Shown: in pieces, positions 1 to 10,433 of the stretch
How positions within the stretch are numbered: the first letter of the stretch is position 1
Layout of the letters: every line of letters starts with the position of its first letter
Assembly (NCBI GenBank): GCA_964019055.1
Contig: OZ025213.1
Location: forward strand, 4,813,292 to 4,877,291
Direction of reading: 5' to 3'
Length of the DNA stretch: 64,000 nt
Origin: Anthopleura xanthogrammica
Taxonomy: Eukaryota; Cnidaria; Anthozoa; Actiniaria; Actiniidae
The notes under the pieces: model-generated
The model's database searches: none
The model's input: the letters and a program-made list of their open reading frames with translations, nothing else
Told to the model about the DNA's origin: nothing
Position numbers and translations under genes: made by a program

Positions 1-2
1 GG

Positions 3-1040
3 GACCTTGTCGCACTTCCAGTGCGACTAGGGGGGCTCGGACTTATAAATCCAAGGCAGGATGCAGCGTCGCATTTTGAAGCGTCGATCAAGACCACAGA
101 GCCACTGGTCAATAATATAATTGCACAAGCTCATGAACCACCAGATGATGCCTCTGTAAAGTCACTGCAACAGAGCGCACGAAGAAAAACAAACGAAGCG
201 CTCCAGACTAAGCTTGATGAAGTCAAGAACTCTCTACCCCAGAAGACACAGCGAGCTGTAGATCTTGCTACAGAAAGAGGTGCTTCGAATTGGCTTACGG
301 TCATCCCGATCAAGGACATGGATTTTGATCTGAACAAAGGTGAATTCTGGGACGCTCTAAAACTCAGATACGACTGGGAAATCGCTGACAAGCCTTCAGT
401 ATGCGTGTGTGGTGACACCTTCAATATCGACCACGCCATGATCTGCAGGCGAGGTGGGTTCATAATACAGCGACACAATGAGCTTCGGGATCTCGAAGCA
501 GACATGCTAACGATGGTCTGCAAGGATGTCGAGATAGAACCCGTCCTTCAAGAACTTACTGGCGAGAGGCTACCAAACGGAGCTAACAAAGCGCCTGATG
601 CCCGCCTTGACATACACGCCCGGGGATTCTGGGAAAAGCAGAGGTCTGCGTTCTTTGACGTAAGGGTATGCCACCCCAACGCAGATTCCTACAAGGAACA
701 AACCCCCCAGCGGATATATCGTCAACATGAAAATGAGAAGAAGAGGGCATACGCCAAAAGAGTCATGGATATAGAACACGGAACTTTCACCCCATTAGTC
801 TTTACAACTACTGGAGGAATGGGTGAAGAGTGTAAAAGATTCCACAGTAGACTGGCAGAACTAATCGCAGCAAAGAAAGGAGAGAACTATGCTACAACAA
901 TGTCTTGGATAAGATCCAAAGTCTCATTTGCGATACTACGATCAGCTCTACTCTGCCTTAGAGGATCTAGAACAATTAGGAGAACTACAAATATTCAAGA
1001 AACAGACTTTGATTTAGATAGATTTCGTGCTAAAATTTAG
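3..1040 (+). CDS. Non-LTR retrotransposon polyprotein, C-terminal end (5' end outside window)
   Basis: The frame is open to the left edge and ends at TAG 1038-1040, giving about 345 residues from the C-terminal end of a LINE-type polyprotein. The start ([10 protein letters not shown]) resembles the tail of the RT thumb region. Further on is a zinc-knuckle-like [15 protein letters not shown] (C-x-C-x7-H-x3-C), then a block with PDARLDI and, 15 residues on, FFDVRV. Zinc knuckle followed by PD...D-x-V is the order seen in restriction-like-endonuclease LINEs such as R2; that assignment is inference. No stop or frameshift is seen in this part, so the copy may be young. It is followed by a short 3' UTR, a C16+ run near 1065 and TAA repeats. 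The clade cannot be fixed without the RT core, which lies outside the window. Confidence 0.8.
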   Translation, partial: DLVALPVRLGGLGLINPRQDAASHFEASIKTTEPLVNNIIAQAHEPPDDASVKSLQQSARRKTNEALQTKLDEVKNSLPQKTQRAVDLATERGASNWLTVIPIKDMDFDLNKGEFWDALKLRYDWEIADKPSVCVCGDTFNIDHAMICRRGGFIIQRHNELRDLEADMLTMVCKDVEIEPVLQELTGERLPNGANKAPDARLDIHARGFWEKQRSAFFDVRVCHPNADSYKEQTPQRIYRQHENEKKRAYAKRVMDIEHGTFTPLVFTTTGGMGEECKRFHSRLAELIAAKKGENYATTMSWIRSKVSFAILRSALLCLRGSRTIRRTTNIQETDFDLDRFRAKI

Positions 1041-1235
1041 GTCCTGGAACTTTTTATATTAGTCCCCCCCCCCCCCCCCCCATATATATAAGATTTTTAT
1101 ACATTTTCTATGATTTATGTTATAGTCTTAAGATATATCCTCATGATTTATATATTTCCTTTTAATATTACATGTAAAAAGATATTTTTTAGTATTAATC
1201 CCTTTTTTTAGATTCTATAAATCATTAGTATCTTT

Positions 1236-1336
1236 ATAATAATAATAATAGTAATAATAATAGTAATAATAATAATAATAGTAATAATAATAATAATAAA
1301 AAAAAAAAATTATTATCATTATTATTATTATTATTA

Positions 1337-1415
<79 letters not shown>

Positions 1416-1454
1416 CATTATTATTATTATTATTTATTATTATTATTATTATTA

Positions 1455-1533
<79 letters not shown>

Positions 1534-1555
1534 CATTATTATTATTATTATTTAT
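1236..1555. repeat. (TAA)n / (TTA)n microsatellite in head-to-head orientation
   Basis: An AAT/TAA run (about 1236-1298) with TAG interruptions meets an A-run and then a long ATT/TTA run with regular CAT interruptions up to 1555. The two halves are complementary and could fold back. The left half fits the tail of the plus-strand LINE that ends at 1040. The right half fits the tail of a second element on the minus strand. All long ORFs here (poly-Ile, poly-Asn, poly-Tyr) are microsatellite artefacts. Confidence 0.9.
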
Positions 1556-1556
1556 T

Positions 1557-4500
1557 AAATACCTATGTTGAATCAGGAAAGCAAAACTCTTAACGCAATT
1601 TCTATATTCGACAATGTTGGTAGCCGGAAGAGTGTTGGATGGCAAGCTCCTGCCATCCAGCGCATTTTCCCATACAAATCCTTATAAATCATTCAATTTT
1701 ATATTTAATGCCATTTCTCCTGTTTCCCTTGTTATGAGCTCAAACTCTGCTTCTCTATGTCAAAGTGCTCTTTTCATTTCTGTTGTTAATTTTGACACAG
1801 CTGCTCGTCTTAAGGGGATAGGGTCACGAAACCTGTTAGTGCAAGTCGCCTCGGTATTGTATCAAGATAGCATTTATAACGATGGCATGACAAGCCGAAC
1901 GTTTACTAAACAATATTAGTAAAATTCTACTACTATACTATTGCAAATCCTGCATTCTGATTGGCTAACGTACTCACTATCTATCAGCCGATAGATAGTG
2001 GGTAGAGAAAGCCGGACTTGTTTTTAAAAAATGGCGGCTTTTCCTTCGCGCTTTTGTGAAGTTTAGTTTAGTTTAGTATAGTATAGTTTAGTTGAGATTT
2101 TTACTAAAACAATTAGAAGACTCACTCTCGATTTCTATCGGCTTTGATAGTTGACTCGGGGCCGGAGCTCCTCGTCAACTATCAGCCGATAGAAATCTCG
2201 AGTTCGTCTTCTAATTGTTAAATAGTGCTTGGCAAGATATTTAGTCAGACTACTTGCTTCTAATCCGACACAACCTATATTACTAATATCAGCTAAGATT
2301 AATTACAAAATTATATTTGCATTATTTTTTTGTTTCATTATTTTAATTTGCCATACAAGAGCTGATCATGGGCTCTCCATTTGTCAACAGGTACTTTCTG
2401 GCGAGACATATGCATATATTTTTAATTCGGTATACAAATTTAAAGAATCATCAAATGACTCGTTTCAAGTTGAATTTTCACTCTTACATCTTTCCATCAT
2501 CATCATTTACTGATAAGAATATGATATACGTGAATTAGTTTATAAACCCAATGAAAAATATATATTATTCATTATTAGTATCCTGCCATTATTTCATGGT
2601 TCACTTCGCTTTCTTCCATAAATTTAGAGGTGTAAATTTATACGAGCAGTAGGAAAGAGTTCCGCGTTTCCTGGTTGTGTTAATTATGTGTTTGTGTGTT
2701 TCGATCGATTGATTAGGTGAATCTTTTAGTTTAAATAATAGAAATAAGCGTCTGTTTCGTTTGCACAAGTTTGCAAATCCTTTGCCGCTCGCATTTTCAA
2801 CTGAAATGTAATAGTGTCGTGACATAGGGTCTATTTTTGGTTTTTGAAAACAATATGCACTTTTCATCCACTGATAAAATTTATGTCAGAATATATTTCT
2901 TCCGTACCTATCAATAAAAAGTATATTGAAATATCGGTCTTGCATTCTCAGTCGACAAAGTGTCTGCTACCCAGTTTTAGATTATTATTTACTACGAGTA
3001 TAAAAACGAAGTGCGTTATTACATGTGAATGATAACGTACTTACCAAAAACGTCACACATTGTCAACAAGTCTAGCCTTCGTCTCATCATCGATGCCCAG
3101 TTCTGATTTTTTTAAGCTGAAGAACCCTGTATCAAGTAGTAATGCGGCTATTTGGTTATCGTCATGTCGGTAGAGATTCGTTAGTTGCTCAAATCTTTCT
3201 TAGTTTTGAAGAATGATGCAGACATGGAGTCTGAAATGAAGGCTCAAACTTCGATCACCTTCACTTTTGTGTTACGAACGGTATACAACGATATCTAACG
3301 ATATAAATGAACGGAAAAAAACTGAATTGCGACTTTAGTCGGTAAGAAAGATGTTTTAGTTATTCACAGTGATTCTTTCTAGACTTTCAGATAAAGAACG
3401 GCCAATATCATCAAAGCAATACCAATGGGGAAAATAATGACTCGCGTGACGTAAACTAGATGTAGTGACGTACGTAGACATATATCATAGAAAGACATAC
3501 ATCATGAATATTAACAGCACTTTCAAGCCATTGTTTTGGGGTATTTATTTATTATAATAAATGTCAATCATAATTATAATATATCAGACTTTCCCTCTTC
3601 AATTGTTAATCAACCGTTTTGGATGGGTTCCCCTGCACGTCGAGTCGCCTGTTCAGCACGTACACGGTACGACATCCGTAAGTAAACATTGGGAAAGCTT
3701 CCATTGTGTTACAGTAATTCATCCATGCTCTTACGAAAACCGCTCTATGACTGAATAGTGTTACTGCTCTGTTTCTTATTTTCCATTTCCATTACCATTT
3801 CCATCTGCGCCATGTCGGTTTTCAGTGCAAGTTTCTTTTTTTTTTGTCGCATTATTCATCATTGCTTATTCAGCTTATCATTTTAGCTTTAAATTGAACG
3901 CGCAAAATTATCTCACTTTAATATAAAGTTTTGTTTAAAAATATATCTTTTTCGGTTAAAAATGTGAAATAGTGATTGATTGAATGTTCTAGTGCCGATC
4001 ATTAAATAATCGCTTAATAATAACTTCGTGATGTTTCTAATTTACGATTGTGGTCATCCTTCATGTGGAAACACACGAATGCCTGGCAATAGATGGCATT
4101 GTAAATGATCTTCCTGCATAGACTAAATAGTCTATTAGACTCTCGTTTCCTTTTCCATTCTCTTAATGAAAAGGCACAGGAAGCCCACTTTAGATAATAG
4201 ATATATTATTTTTGTATCATTTTTCATGGTCCTCTGATGGCTTACTCTTTCTGTTCCATTCATCTAAGTGAAAGTATAATGATATCAAATTTTCATTTCA
4301 TCCCATTCCATGAAGAGACAATCCGTTCCTAGTATCCAATTCTTGGCTGGAGCCGATGGAGTTGTTATAAAGCGGCATATTCTACTGATATCTCACTCCA
4401 TTTCCTAACTAAGCCTATCGAAGCCAATTCAAATTTTGCTGGATACAGTGAAAACATTACAAGTGTGTGCACTAGCTAAACAAACACTTAAATTCTTTCA

Positions 4501-4605
4501 TTTCTTAATTTCTCTGAGCTCTGAAATTGTCAAAGGTGAGCCTGTTTGGTTGTGCCGGATCTCCTTGAGCATCATCACTGTTTAGTAAAACTTGTGTTTT
4601 CATTT
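1557..4605. other. Gene-free stretch with retroelement remnant and hairpin repeats
   Basis: 1557-1850 reads on the minus strand as a short unrecognised protein remnant ending in the TTA tail, possibly a second retroelement 3' end. At 1971-2001 a short palindrome (CACTATCTATC / GATAGATAGTG) is followed by TTTAG-type repeats and the hairpin at 2108-2219. From about 2230 to 4600 the DNA is AT-rich and I see no exon with splice support. A partial copy of the repeat family found at 5258 may lie near 3655-3760. Confidence 0.6.
2108..2219. repeat. Hairpin element (inverted repeat, about 47-bp arms)
   Basis: Arms 2108-2155 and 2174-2219 are near-perfect inverted copies (AACAATTAGAAGAC... / ...GTCTTCTAATTGTT, both carrying CGATTTCTATCGGC-type sequence) around an 18-base GC-rich loop. 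Shape and size fit a non-autonomous foldback/MITE remnant. Confidence 0.8.
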
Positions 4606-7422
4606 CTATACAAGGACTTCACTTCTTTCGCTTGGCCTGACTTCATTAGAAGTATTTGGTTGAAGTTGGTTTAGTAGTCTGGAACTGGGATGTTCTCGAG
4701 GACTATGACCATGTACATTAGACGTTACACCTACACCACTAGTCGTCTGATTCAATCTTTGAGGGTTATGAGATATAGATTCGCTCATGGCAGTTTCGTA
4801 AGACGGTGGACATTCCAAGTTACGTGACCGGTTTAAACTGTCGTTACGGCTTATTTCATCATAACTCGGCGGTGGACCGTAGTTCGAAGGAACACCCGCA
4901 ATCAAAATGTCATTCCTTGACATATCAGAATACCTTATTGATTCATCTTGTCCTGGTCGTCTACCCGCGTAATCTCTCTGCTGTTCCAGTTCTAAACCAA
5001 GGAGACGGTTACGAGACTCTATTACCCTAGAATCTCGGTTACCACGGGGTGACTGACGATTGTTTGACTTCTTCCGATAACACCAGACAGTTAATACTAT
5101 CAAGAAAATAGCCATTACAACAACACCGAATGCAATTGGAATTGTCAGCTCAAGAATTTCTTTGCTGTCATCCACTGAAAAGCAAATTGGACAAATTTTG
5201 TATGAGCGCCGGGTGAGAGTCACGACTGGCGGCACGCGCAAAGTCACGGCACAGTACAGCGGTTTTCGTATGAGTGGGAAACATTTGTAATTTACACGGT
5301 ACGACATGCATGCTGGGACATTGAAATGGCTTCCCATTGTCTTTGATCCAGTAATTCATCCAATCACAACGCGTTAAGTTACAGTAAGATATACAGTACG
5401 ACTTCGAATTTGCCGTATAGTTTCCCACTCATGAAAACAGCTCTATTTGGCTCTATTGCTGGGTTTCAATCAGCTGATAAAAGTCTTTGAATCTCATTAT
5501 CTGCTCCAAATGGTGGTCAAACACTGACCACCATGTGCTGTCAGCCAGAAAGAATTCTATTGAAAACTTGTGATTCAGCTGAGGAACATTCCGCACAAGA
5601 CAGGAAATGACGTCAAGTGAAACCAAGCGATTGCTGTTTTTCAATCATTCCCAAGAGAATGGAAAAACAAAAGATAGGGCAGCCATGTTGGTTGATATAA
5701 CAAAAGACACTGATTAAGATATTTTGTAAAGTTCAACCAAGATGGCGGCTATGACGTCATGTGGAAACCAGCAATTATGAAAATGGGATACAATAACACA
5801 ATTTACTATTTCCATTTCCCGTAAAGCATATCACTTCACTGATATGGTTTTTATTCACGTTTTATCACATGGATATCGACCCTAAATGTGTAATAAAAAG
5901 TTATCCCATAAAGATATCTATCCTACTGTTTTTCATACCTGTTTTATGTTTGTCCGTCAAGTACGTAGGGGCGAATGTTTTTGGTATAGGTGTCGTAGTC
6001 TCCATCACCAGTCTATAATACGCCTTAAATCCATTCCCACGACATTGTTCTCTTGCGTATAAAGACTTAAACGTTATGAATATTTCCGTCCAAGGAAGAA
6101 AAGAAATCACCTTCTCTGGTTTGATCCCATTGCAGTAGATTCCATTGTCAGTTATAGTCACGTGGTCGTACCGAGTACATTCTTCATATGCAGGGTCGAC
6201 CAAATAGCAACGGTAGAGATCCATTTCTTTAATCTCAAGTATTACTGCATATTGAGAAGGTTGTATAATCCAGGTCCATTCTATATTTTTGGGGTATATT
6301 TTCGGGTAATTTGGACTGGATAATGATCCGTTTGGAGCTGATAGATAAAATTCTTTAAAAGAAAAAATAACCTGTTAGAAAATCCACTAAGCTAATTTCA
6401 CTTTTCTTTTAGTGTATGAGTTCCATATCAGATTCTACCAAACAAAAAAAGGCTTCAAATCTAGGAATTGAGCAGTAGAAGTAATGAGGAAAGATTGATC
6501 AATATTTTTTTAAAGGAAATTAAAACCTCTTCTAGCGCGCAAGCTAGAAGATGCAATAGACCCCTTTCACGTGACGTCAAAGTAGCTCAATTTGGAGAAC
6601 AAAAACAAAAGAATTTCAATCTCCAGAGAATTGGAACCTATTGCTTTGTCCTCCATCAAATTGAGTTGCATTCCGACGTGCTGCAAGGGTTCTATAGGCC
6701 TCTTTACCTGCAATTTTTCCCCACTTCATACCACGTGTCATTCCCTAGAGTATCATTTCTTTGTTTAACGGTTGCACACGAGAAGACATGAATTTTGATA
6801 CAACTAAAACAAAGAATCTTATTCTCAGGGGAAAGACACTTGGTCTGAAATGGGAAAACATTACACCCAAAGTAAAGAGGTCTGTTAGAAGCCTTTCTTA
6901 AATACCAGCAAATTCCAGAATAACAGGGTGCTGTAGTTTGAGATTGTGGCAAATTCACAATCGTAGTTAGTGGTGTTAAACAAGTCCCATGTTAGGACCC
7001 ACCCTCCCTAAATCCGATTCTCTGGGGATAATCTTCCGTTTTTCAGACTCAAAAACAAGCAAGACAGCGCGGTCCTATTTTACCCCTCCAGTACCCAATA
7101 ACATGGCTTGCATGCATGACAACAAACGTAGGCATTTATATGAGTGATGCTCCTATGAATGGAGTATACTACGGAAGAAGAGAGGAATAGCAAAGGGATG
7201 GTATAAGAAATTTGGAAGCAGGGAGGAATTGATGGCAGAAATTTAAGACAAATGTTAGCATGTAAAAAATGAAATAATTTTCGATTATGATGCTTTGGCT
7301 TTTTGGTAGCCCGTTTAACCTTTATTGGGGCTAAGTACCCAGATGAAGACATAAGAGAAACTTACCTTGGTATTTCTGCACGGCTTGTACACTGATTTTA
7401 CTGGACTTGAGCAGCATTAGCA
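4606..7422 (-). CDS. Gene A: CUB-domain single-pass membrane protein with PPxY motifs (first exon not found)
   Basis: Exons on the minus strand: 7422-7366, 6337-5939, 5174-4606; all introns are phase 1. Exon 7422-7366 gives a hydrophobic segment (VLMLLKSSKISVQA) that looks like the second half of a signal peptide; gene C splits its signal peptide at the same phase and base context. The 399-nt exon is one CUB domain, starting NGSLSSPNYP and ending GFKAYYRLV. The last exon carries a transmembrane helix (LTIPIAFGVVVMAIFLIVLTVW), a basic stop-transfer (CYRKKSNNR) and a ~150-residue tail with two PPSY motifs (PPPSYDEI, CPPSYETA), ligands for WW domains such as those of NEDD4-type ubiquitin ligases. 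The initiator Met must lie in an upstream exon I could not place. The apparent N-terminal extension read from 5337 is intronic MITE sequence. Binding partners are unknown. Confidence 0.8.
5258..5444. mobile_element. MITE family B, copy 1 (in gene A intron)
   Basis: Terminal inverted repeats AGCGGTTTTCGTATGAGTGGGAA (left) and TTCCCACTCATGAAAACAGCTCT (right) enclose a body with CATTGAAATGGCTTCCCATT and AATTCATCCAATCACAAC. The same body and ends recur at 49233-49429. Confidence 0.75.
6555..6697. mobile_element. MITE family A, copy 1 (in gene A intron)
   Basis: A ~140-bp hairpin element. The left end ATAGACCCCTTTCACGTGAC plus AGCTCAATTTGGAG is mirrored by the right end ATTGAGTTGCATTCCGACGT ... 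GGTTCTAT. A near-identical copy lies at 62835-62973 and a half copy at 14268-14371. Confidence 0.85.
6717..6859. mobile_element. MITE family C, copy 1
   Basis: Inverted repeat: left arm TTCCCCACTTCATACCACGT ... GAGTATCATTTCTTTG, right arm CAAAGAATCTTATTCTC ... TTGGTCTGAAATGGGAAAA. It matches 54141-54239 (same two arms) and a left-arm fragment at 53437-53483. It sits about 20 bp from MITE A copy 1. Confidence 0.75.
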
Positions 7423-7545
7423 CTATAACTATAGCATAATATAATAAATTAGGTGGACTTTTGATTCCAATATACCAGTTTACTCTAAATCTACGCTCTA
7501 CTTTACTTAAATATTTTTTGTTACAAGATTATTATCCAAGCCTGA

Positions 7546-8440
7546 AAATAATGATGATGTTGTTGTTGTTATTGATAATGATATGATGTTGATGATGATA
7601 TGATGATGATGATGATGATATGATGATGATGATGATGATGATGATGATATGAGTATGGTGATGATGATATGATGATGATGATGTTGATGATGATATGAGT
7701 ATGGTGATGATGATGATATTATAAAGGTGATGATGATATGAGTATGGTGATGATGATGATATCATAAAGGTGATGATGATGATGATGTTGATGATGATAT
7801 GAGTATGGTGATGATAATGATATCATAAAGGTGATGATGATGATGATGATATGAGTATGGTGATGATGATATGATGTAGATGATGATATGATAAAGGTGA
7901 TGATGATTGATGGTGATGATGATGATGATATGATAAAGGTGATGATGATTGATGGTGATGATGTTGATGATGATATGATAAAGGTGATGGTGATGATGTT
8001 GATGATGATATGATAAAGGTGACGATGAGGATGTTGATGATGATATGATAAAGGTGATAATGATATGATGATGATGATATGATTATGTTGATGATGATGT
8101 TGGTGGTGGTGGGTAATGATGATGGTGATGATGATGATGATGATATGATTATGTTGATGATGATGTTGGTGGTGGTGGGTAATGATGATGGTGATGATGA
8201 TGATGATGATATGATTATGTTGATGATGATGTTGGTGGTGGTGGGTAATGATGATGGTGATGATGATGATGATGATGATATGATTATGTTGATGATGATG
8301 TTGGTGGTGGTGGGTAATGATGATGTTGGGCGGTGATGATGGTGGTAATATGATGGTGTTGGTGATAGTCATGGTGGTGATAATGGTAATGTAATGTGAA
8401 AGTTAACGGTGGTGATAGCGATAGTGGTAGTGATGGCAAT
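7546..8440. repeat. (GAT)n-derived satellite including a 66-bp minisatellite
   Basis: The array consists of GAT/ATG triplets with recurring ATATGATAAAGGTGATGATG variants. At about 8079-8336 it becomes an ordered tandem array of a 66-bp unit (third unit 69 bp) containing ATTATGTTGATGATGATGTT and GGTGGTGGTGGGTAATGATG, four copies. His/Ile/Asp-rich ORFs here are artefacts. Confidence 0.9.
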
Positions 8441-9896
8441 AATAATACTGCTTGATATCCAAATAATCAATTAGAAACTTATCATCAGAAATGGTTTCCA
8501 GAAAAGAAATAATCATCAAATAATACAATATCTCAAAGAAGTGATAATATCATTATACAGCTTTCTTCCAGATTCATTTACTGGGCAAATAAGCAGATAA
8601 TTTATTTATTCCAATTGCAAATAGAATCATTTTTTTTAAAGGAAATGTTTGTCATATTTGATGATTATTGTCATTACCATCCTCATATCATACTTTTAAT
8701 GATCTGAATCATCTCTCTCCTATCCTAGTATGGTTAATTTGTCTGATATACTCATATACTTTTGTTTAAGGATCGAGTTATATTCGAAAGAATCCCAGGA
8801 TATTTGTAGCAAAGATAGACTTTGTTATTGAATTCGTTATAAATGTGAATAATGTCGTGACGAACAAGAATCAAAGACATAAAGTACTGCTTCAATAAAA
8901 TGCACTCTTGATTCTTACATATATATGTCCTTGCATGCAGACCTCAGAAACTAATTTCATCCTGCAGTATATCTCGTATTCGTTTTCTTTTCCTTCAGAG
9001 GGAATATCGGTGCATCTTATCGTTTTAGTCCAAATATCAGAGATCACCATTTTGCATCTAAAAAGTCTCTGTAAGTTTCTCTGGACACGCATCATATTAA
9101 TTCCTACTCAGACTCTGTAGCCTATCGACTGAATAAAGTTGGACGGCGTGCTTAGGATACTAATGCTGATATACTGACTTGTGTCCTGCTATAGCTATAG
9201 TTTTTCGCTTCGAGTTTACTTGATATATATTATGCATACGTCATGAAGAAACTTATTTTCCATTTGCAATTGCCTTTGCTATCTGCCCTGTTACTCCAGT
9301 GTTTACATATACTCTAGCTTTGTATATGATTCATAGTAGTATCATTCGTAATAATGATACGAAAGTTGAGGTCTCGGTTTGACTTACCTAAAGCATCACG
9401 TAATGTCACCGATAACTCGAAGCTTCGCTTCATTCTGTTAATTTGCAAGCAACGTGTTTCCACTTGTGACGTTCTTCATACACATTTTGTTCCTAACCTT
9501 TCCTCCAGTACCCAGTATATTTGCACCAAATTGACGCTGCGTAGTTCAGTAAATAGTTGTACATGAAATGTGGGGTTTCTATCTCTACGGCTGTTATAAA
9601 AAAACCGAGTTTTAGAATATCGCTAATGGTATTAACATAAGTAGCTCTCTCAAAGGTTGTTCGATTGTTGATGTCGTGTTTTGTCAACCGTTGCATGACT
9701 GCCAATTTATGCGCATTCATTACGACATATAATAACATGCAATATTCTTTTTGTTTCTTTAAAAGTCACCGTTCAATTATTTATCGTAGGGGAATGGAAA
9801 TTTTTTGCCTTTTACTTTAACGAGCCTTATTTTTTTTCTTTTCCAAATGGTGGGGTAGGGAAGGAACGGGCAAAACGTTTCAGCCTTCGCAATAGT

Positions 9897-10055
9897 CCCC
9901 TTCCAAGATATATATGCTTCGCTTGTCACGCACAAAGGTTTCATTGTGAGGCTTCGTGCATAATGCTCAGTGATTCATGACAGAAGAAAAGAATTAATTT
10001 AATTTAGCACGGAGCCTCGTGTGCGTGACAAGCGAAGCATATCTCGGAAGTGGGG
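9897..10055. repeat. Hairpin element
   Basis: Left arm 9897-9934 (CCCCTTCCAAGATATATATG then CTTCGCTTGTCACGCACA) is inverted at 10020-10055 (TGTGCGTGACAAGCGAAGCA then TATCTCGGAAGTGGGG). A second, weaker inner arm (GAGGCTTCGTGC / GCACGGAGCCTC) extends the stem. It is probably a MITE. Confidence 0.75.
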
Positions 10056-10287
10056 TATTAGGGGAACCTGTAGTTTCAGTGTAGGCTTGTTATTATACTA
10101 GTAAAGTGTTGTGCGAAAAGAAGGAGGGCAAGGCTAATGAGATATACAATATACCAGTTGAGATAAATGGTAAAACTTAGTTTATAGAATAAGATGTTTA
10201 ATGCACTCGGCGTCATTTTGTTCGCCATGTACTCTAAAATGTCGGATGGTACGTAATGGTTTTTCGGTTGGGATTAGTCTACAAGGT

Positions 10288-10293
10288 TTTATT
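10288..10293 (-). promoter_or_regulatory. Candidate poly(A) signal AATAAA of gene B
   Basis: AATAAA on the minus strand (TTTATT on plus), about 140 nt past the gene B stop codon. Position fits a 3' UTR end; no transcript evidence. Confidence 0.4.
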
Positions 10294-10433
10294 GAATAAC
10301 AATTATGATGTTTAACAATGCTTAGAATACCATGCAAGTGTTATAAGGTTACATGCTGTTTGGCTTGAGCCTTTAACATTTACTAGAGTTACGTTACAAG
10401 TTGTTTAATTGATATGAACAGAGTCGAGTTCCT

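Larger units (their letters stand above)
7423..10433. other. Region between genes A and B: minisatellite and hairpin, no coding exon identified
   Basis: Gene A's missing first exon may lie here, but no ATG-signal-donor of matching phase was convincing. 7546-8440 is GAT-type satellite. 8440-9890 is AT-rich, with small ORFs lacking splice or family support. 9897-10055 is a hairpin repeat. The 3' UTR of gene B ends near 10288. Confidence 0.6.

Noticed and set aside
1215..1645. Poly-Ile, poly-Tyr and poly-Asn ORFs
   Set aside because: Translation of TAA/TTA microsatellite.
1614..1919. Plus-strand 101-codon ORF
   Set aside because: Lies over a probable minus-strand repeat remnant; no domain seen.
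5175..5337. N-terminal extension of the gene A last-exon ORF (MGSHFNVPAC...)
   Set aside because: It lies upstream of a good acceptor (TTTGCTTTTCAG) and overlaps MITE B; the CUB exon joins at 5174 in phase.
8892..9095. Minus-strand ORF of 67 codons near gene A
   Set aside because: No domain, no splice sites matching gene A phase.
9244..9318. Short plus-strand ORF MKKLIFHLQLPLLSALLLQC, signal-like
   Set aside because: 24 codons to a stop, no donor or downstream exon in phase.
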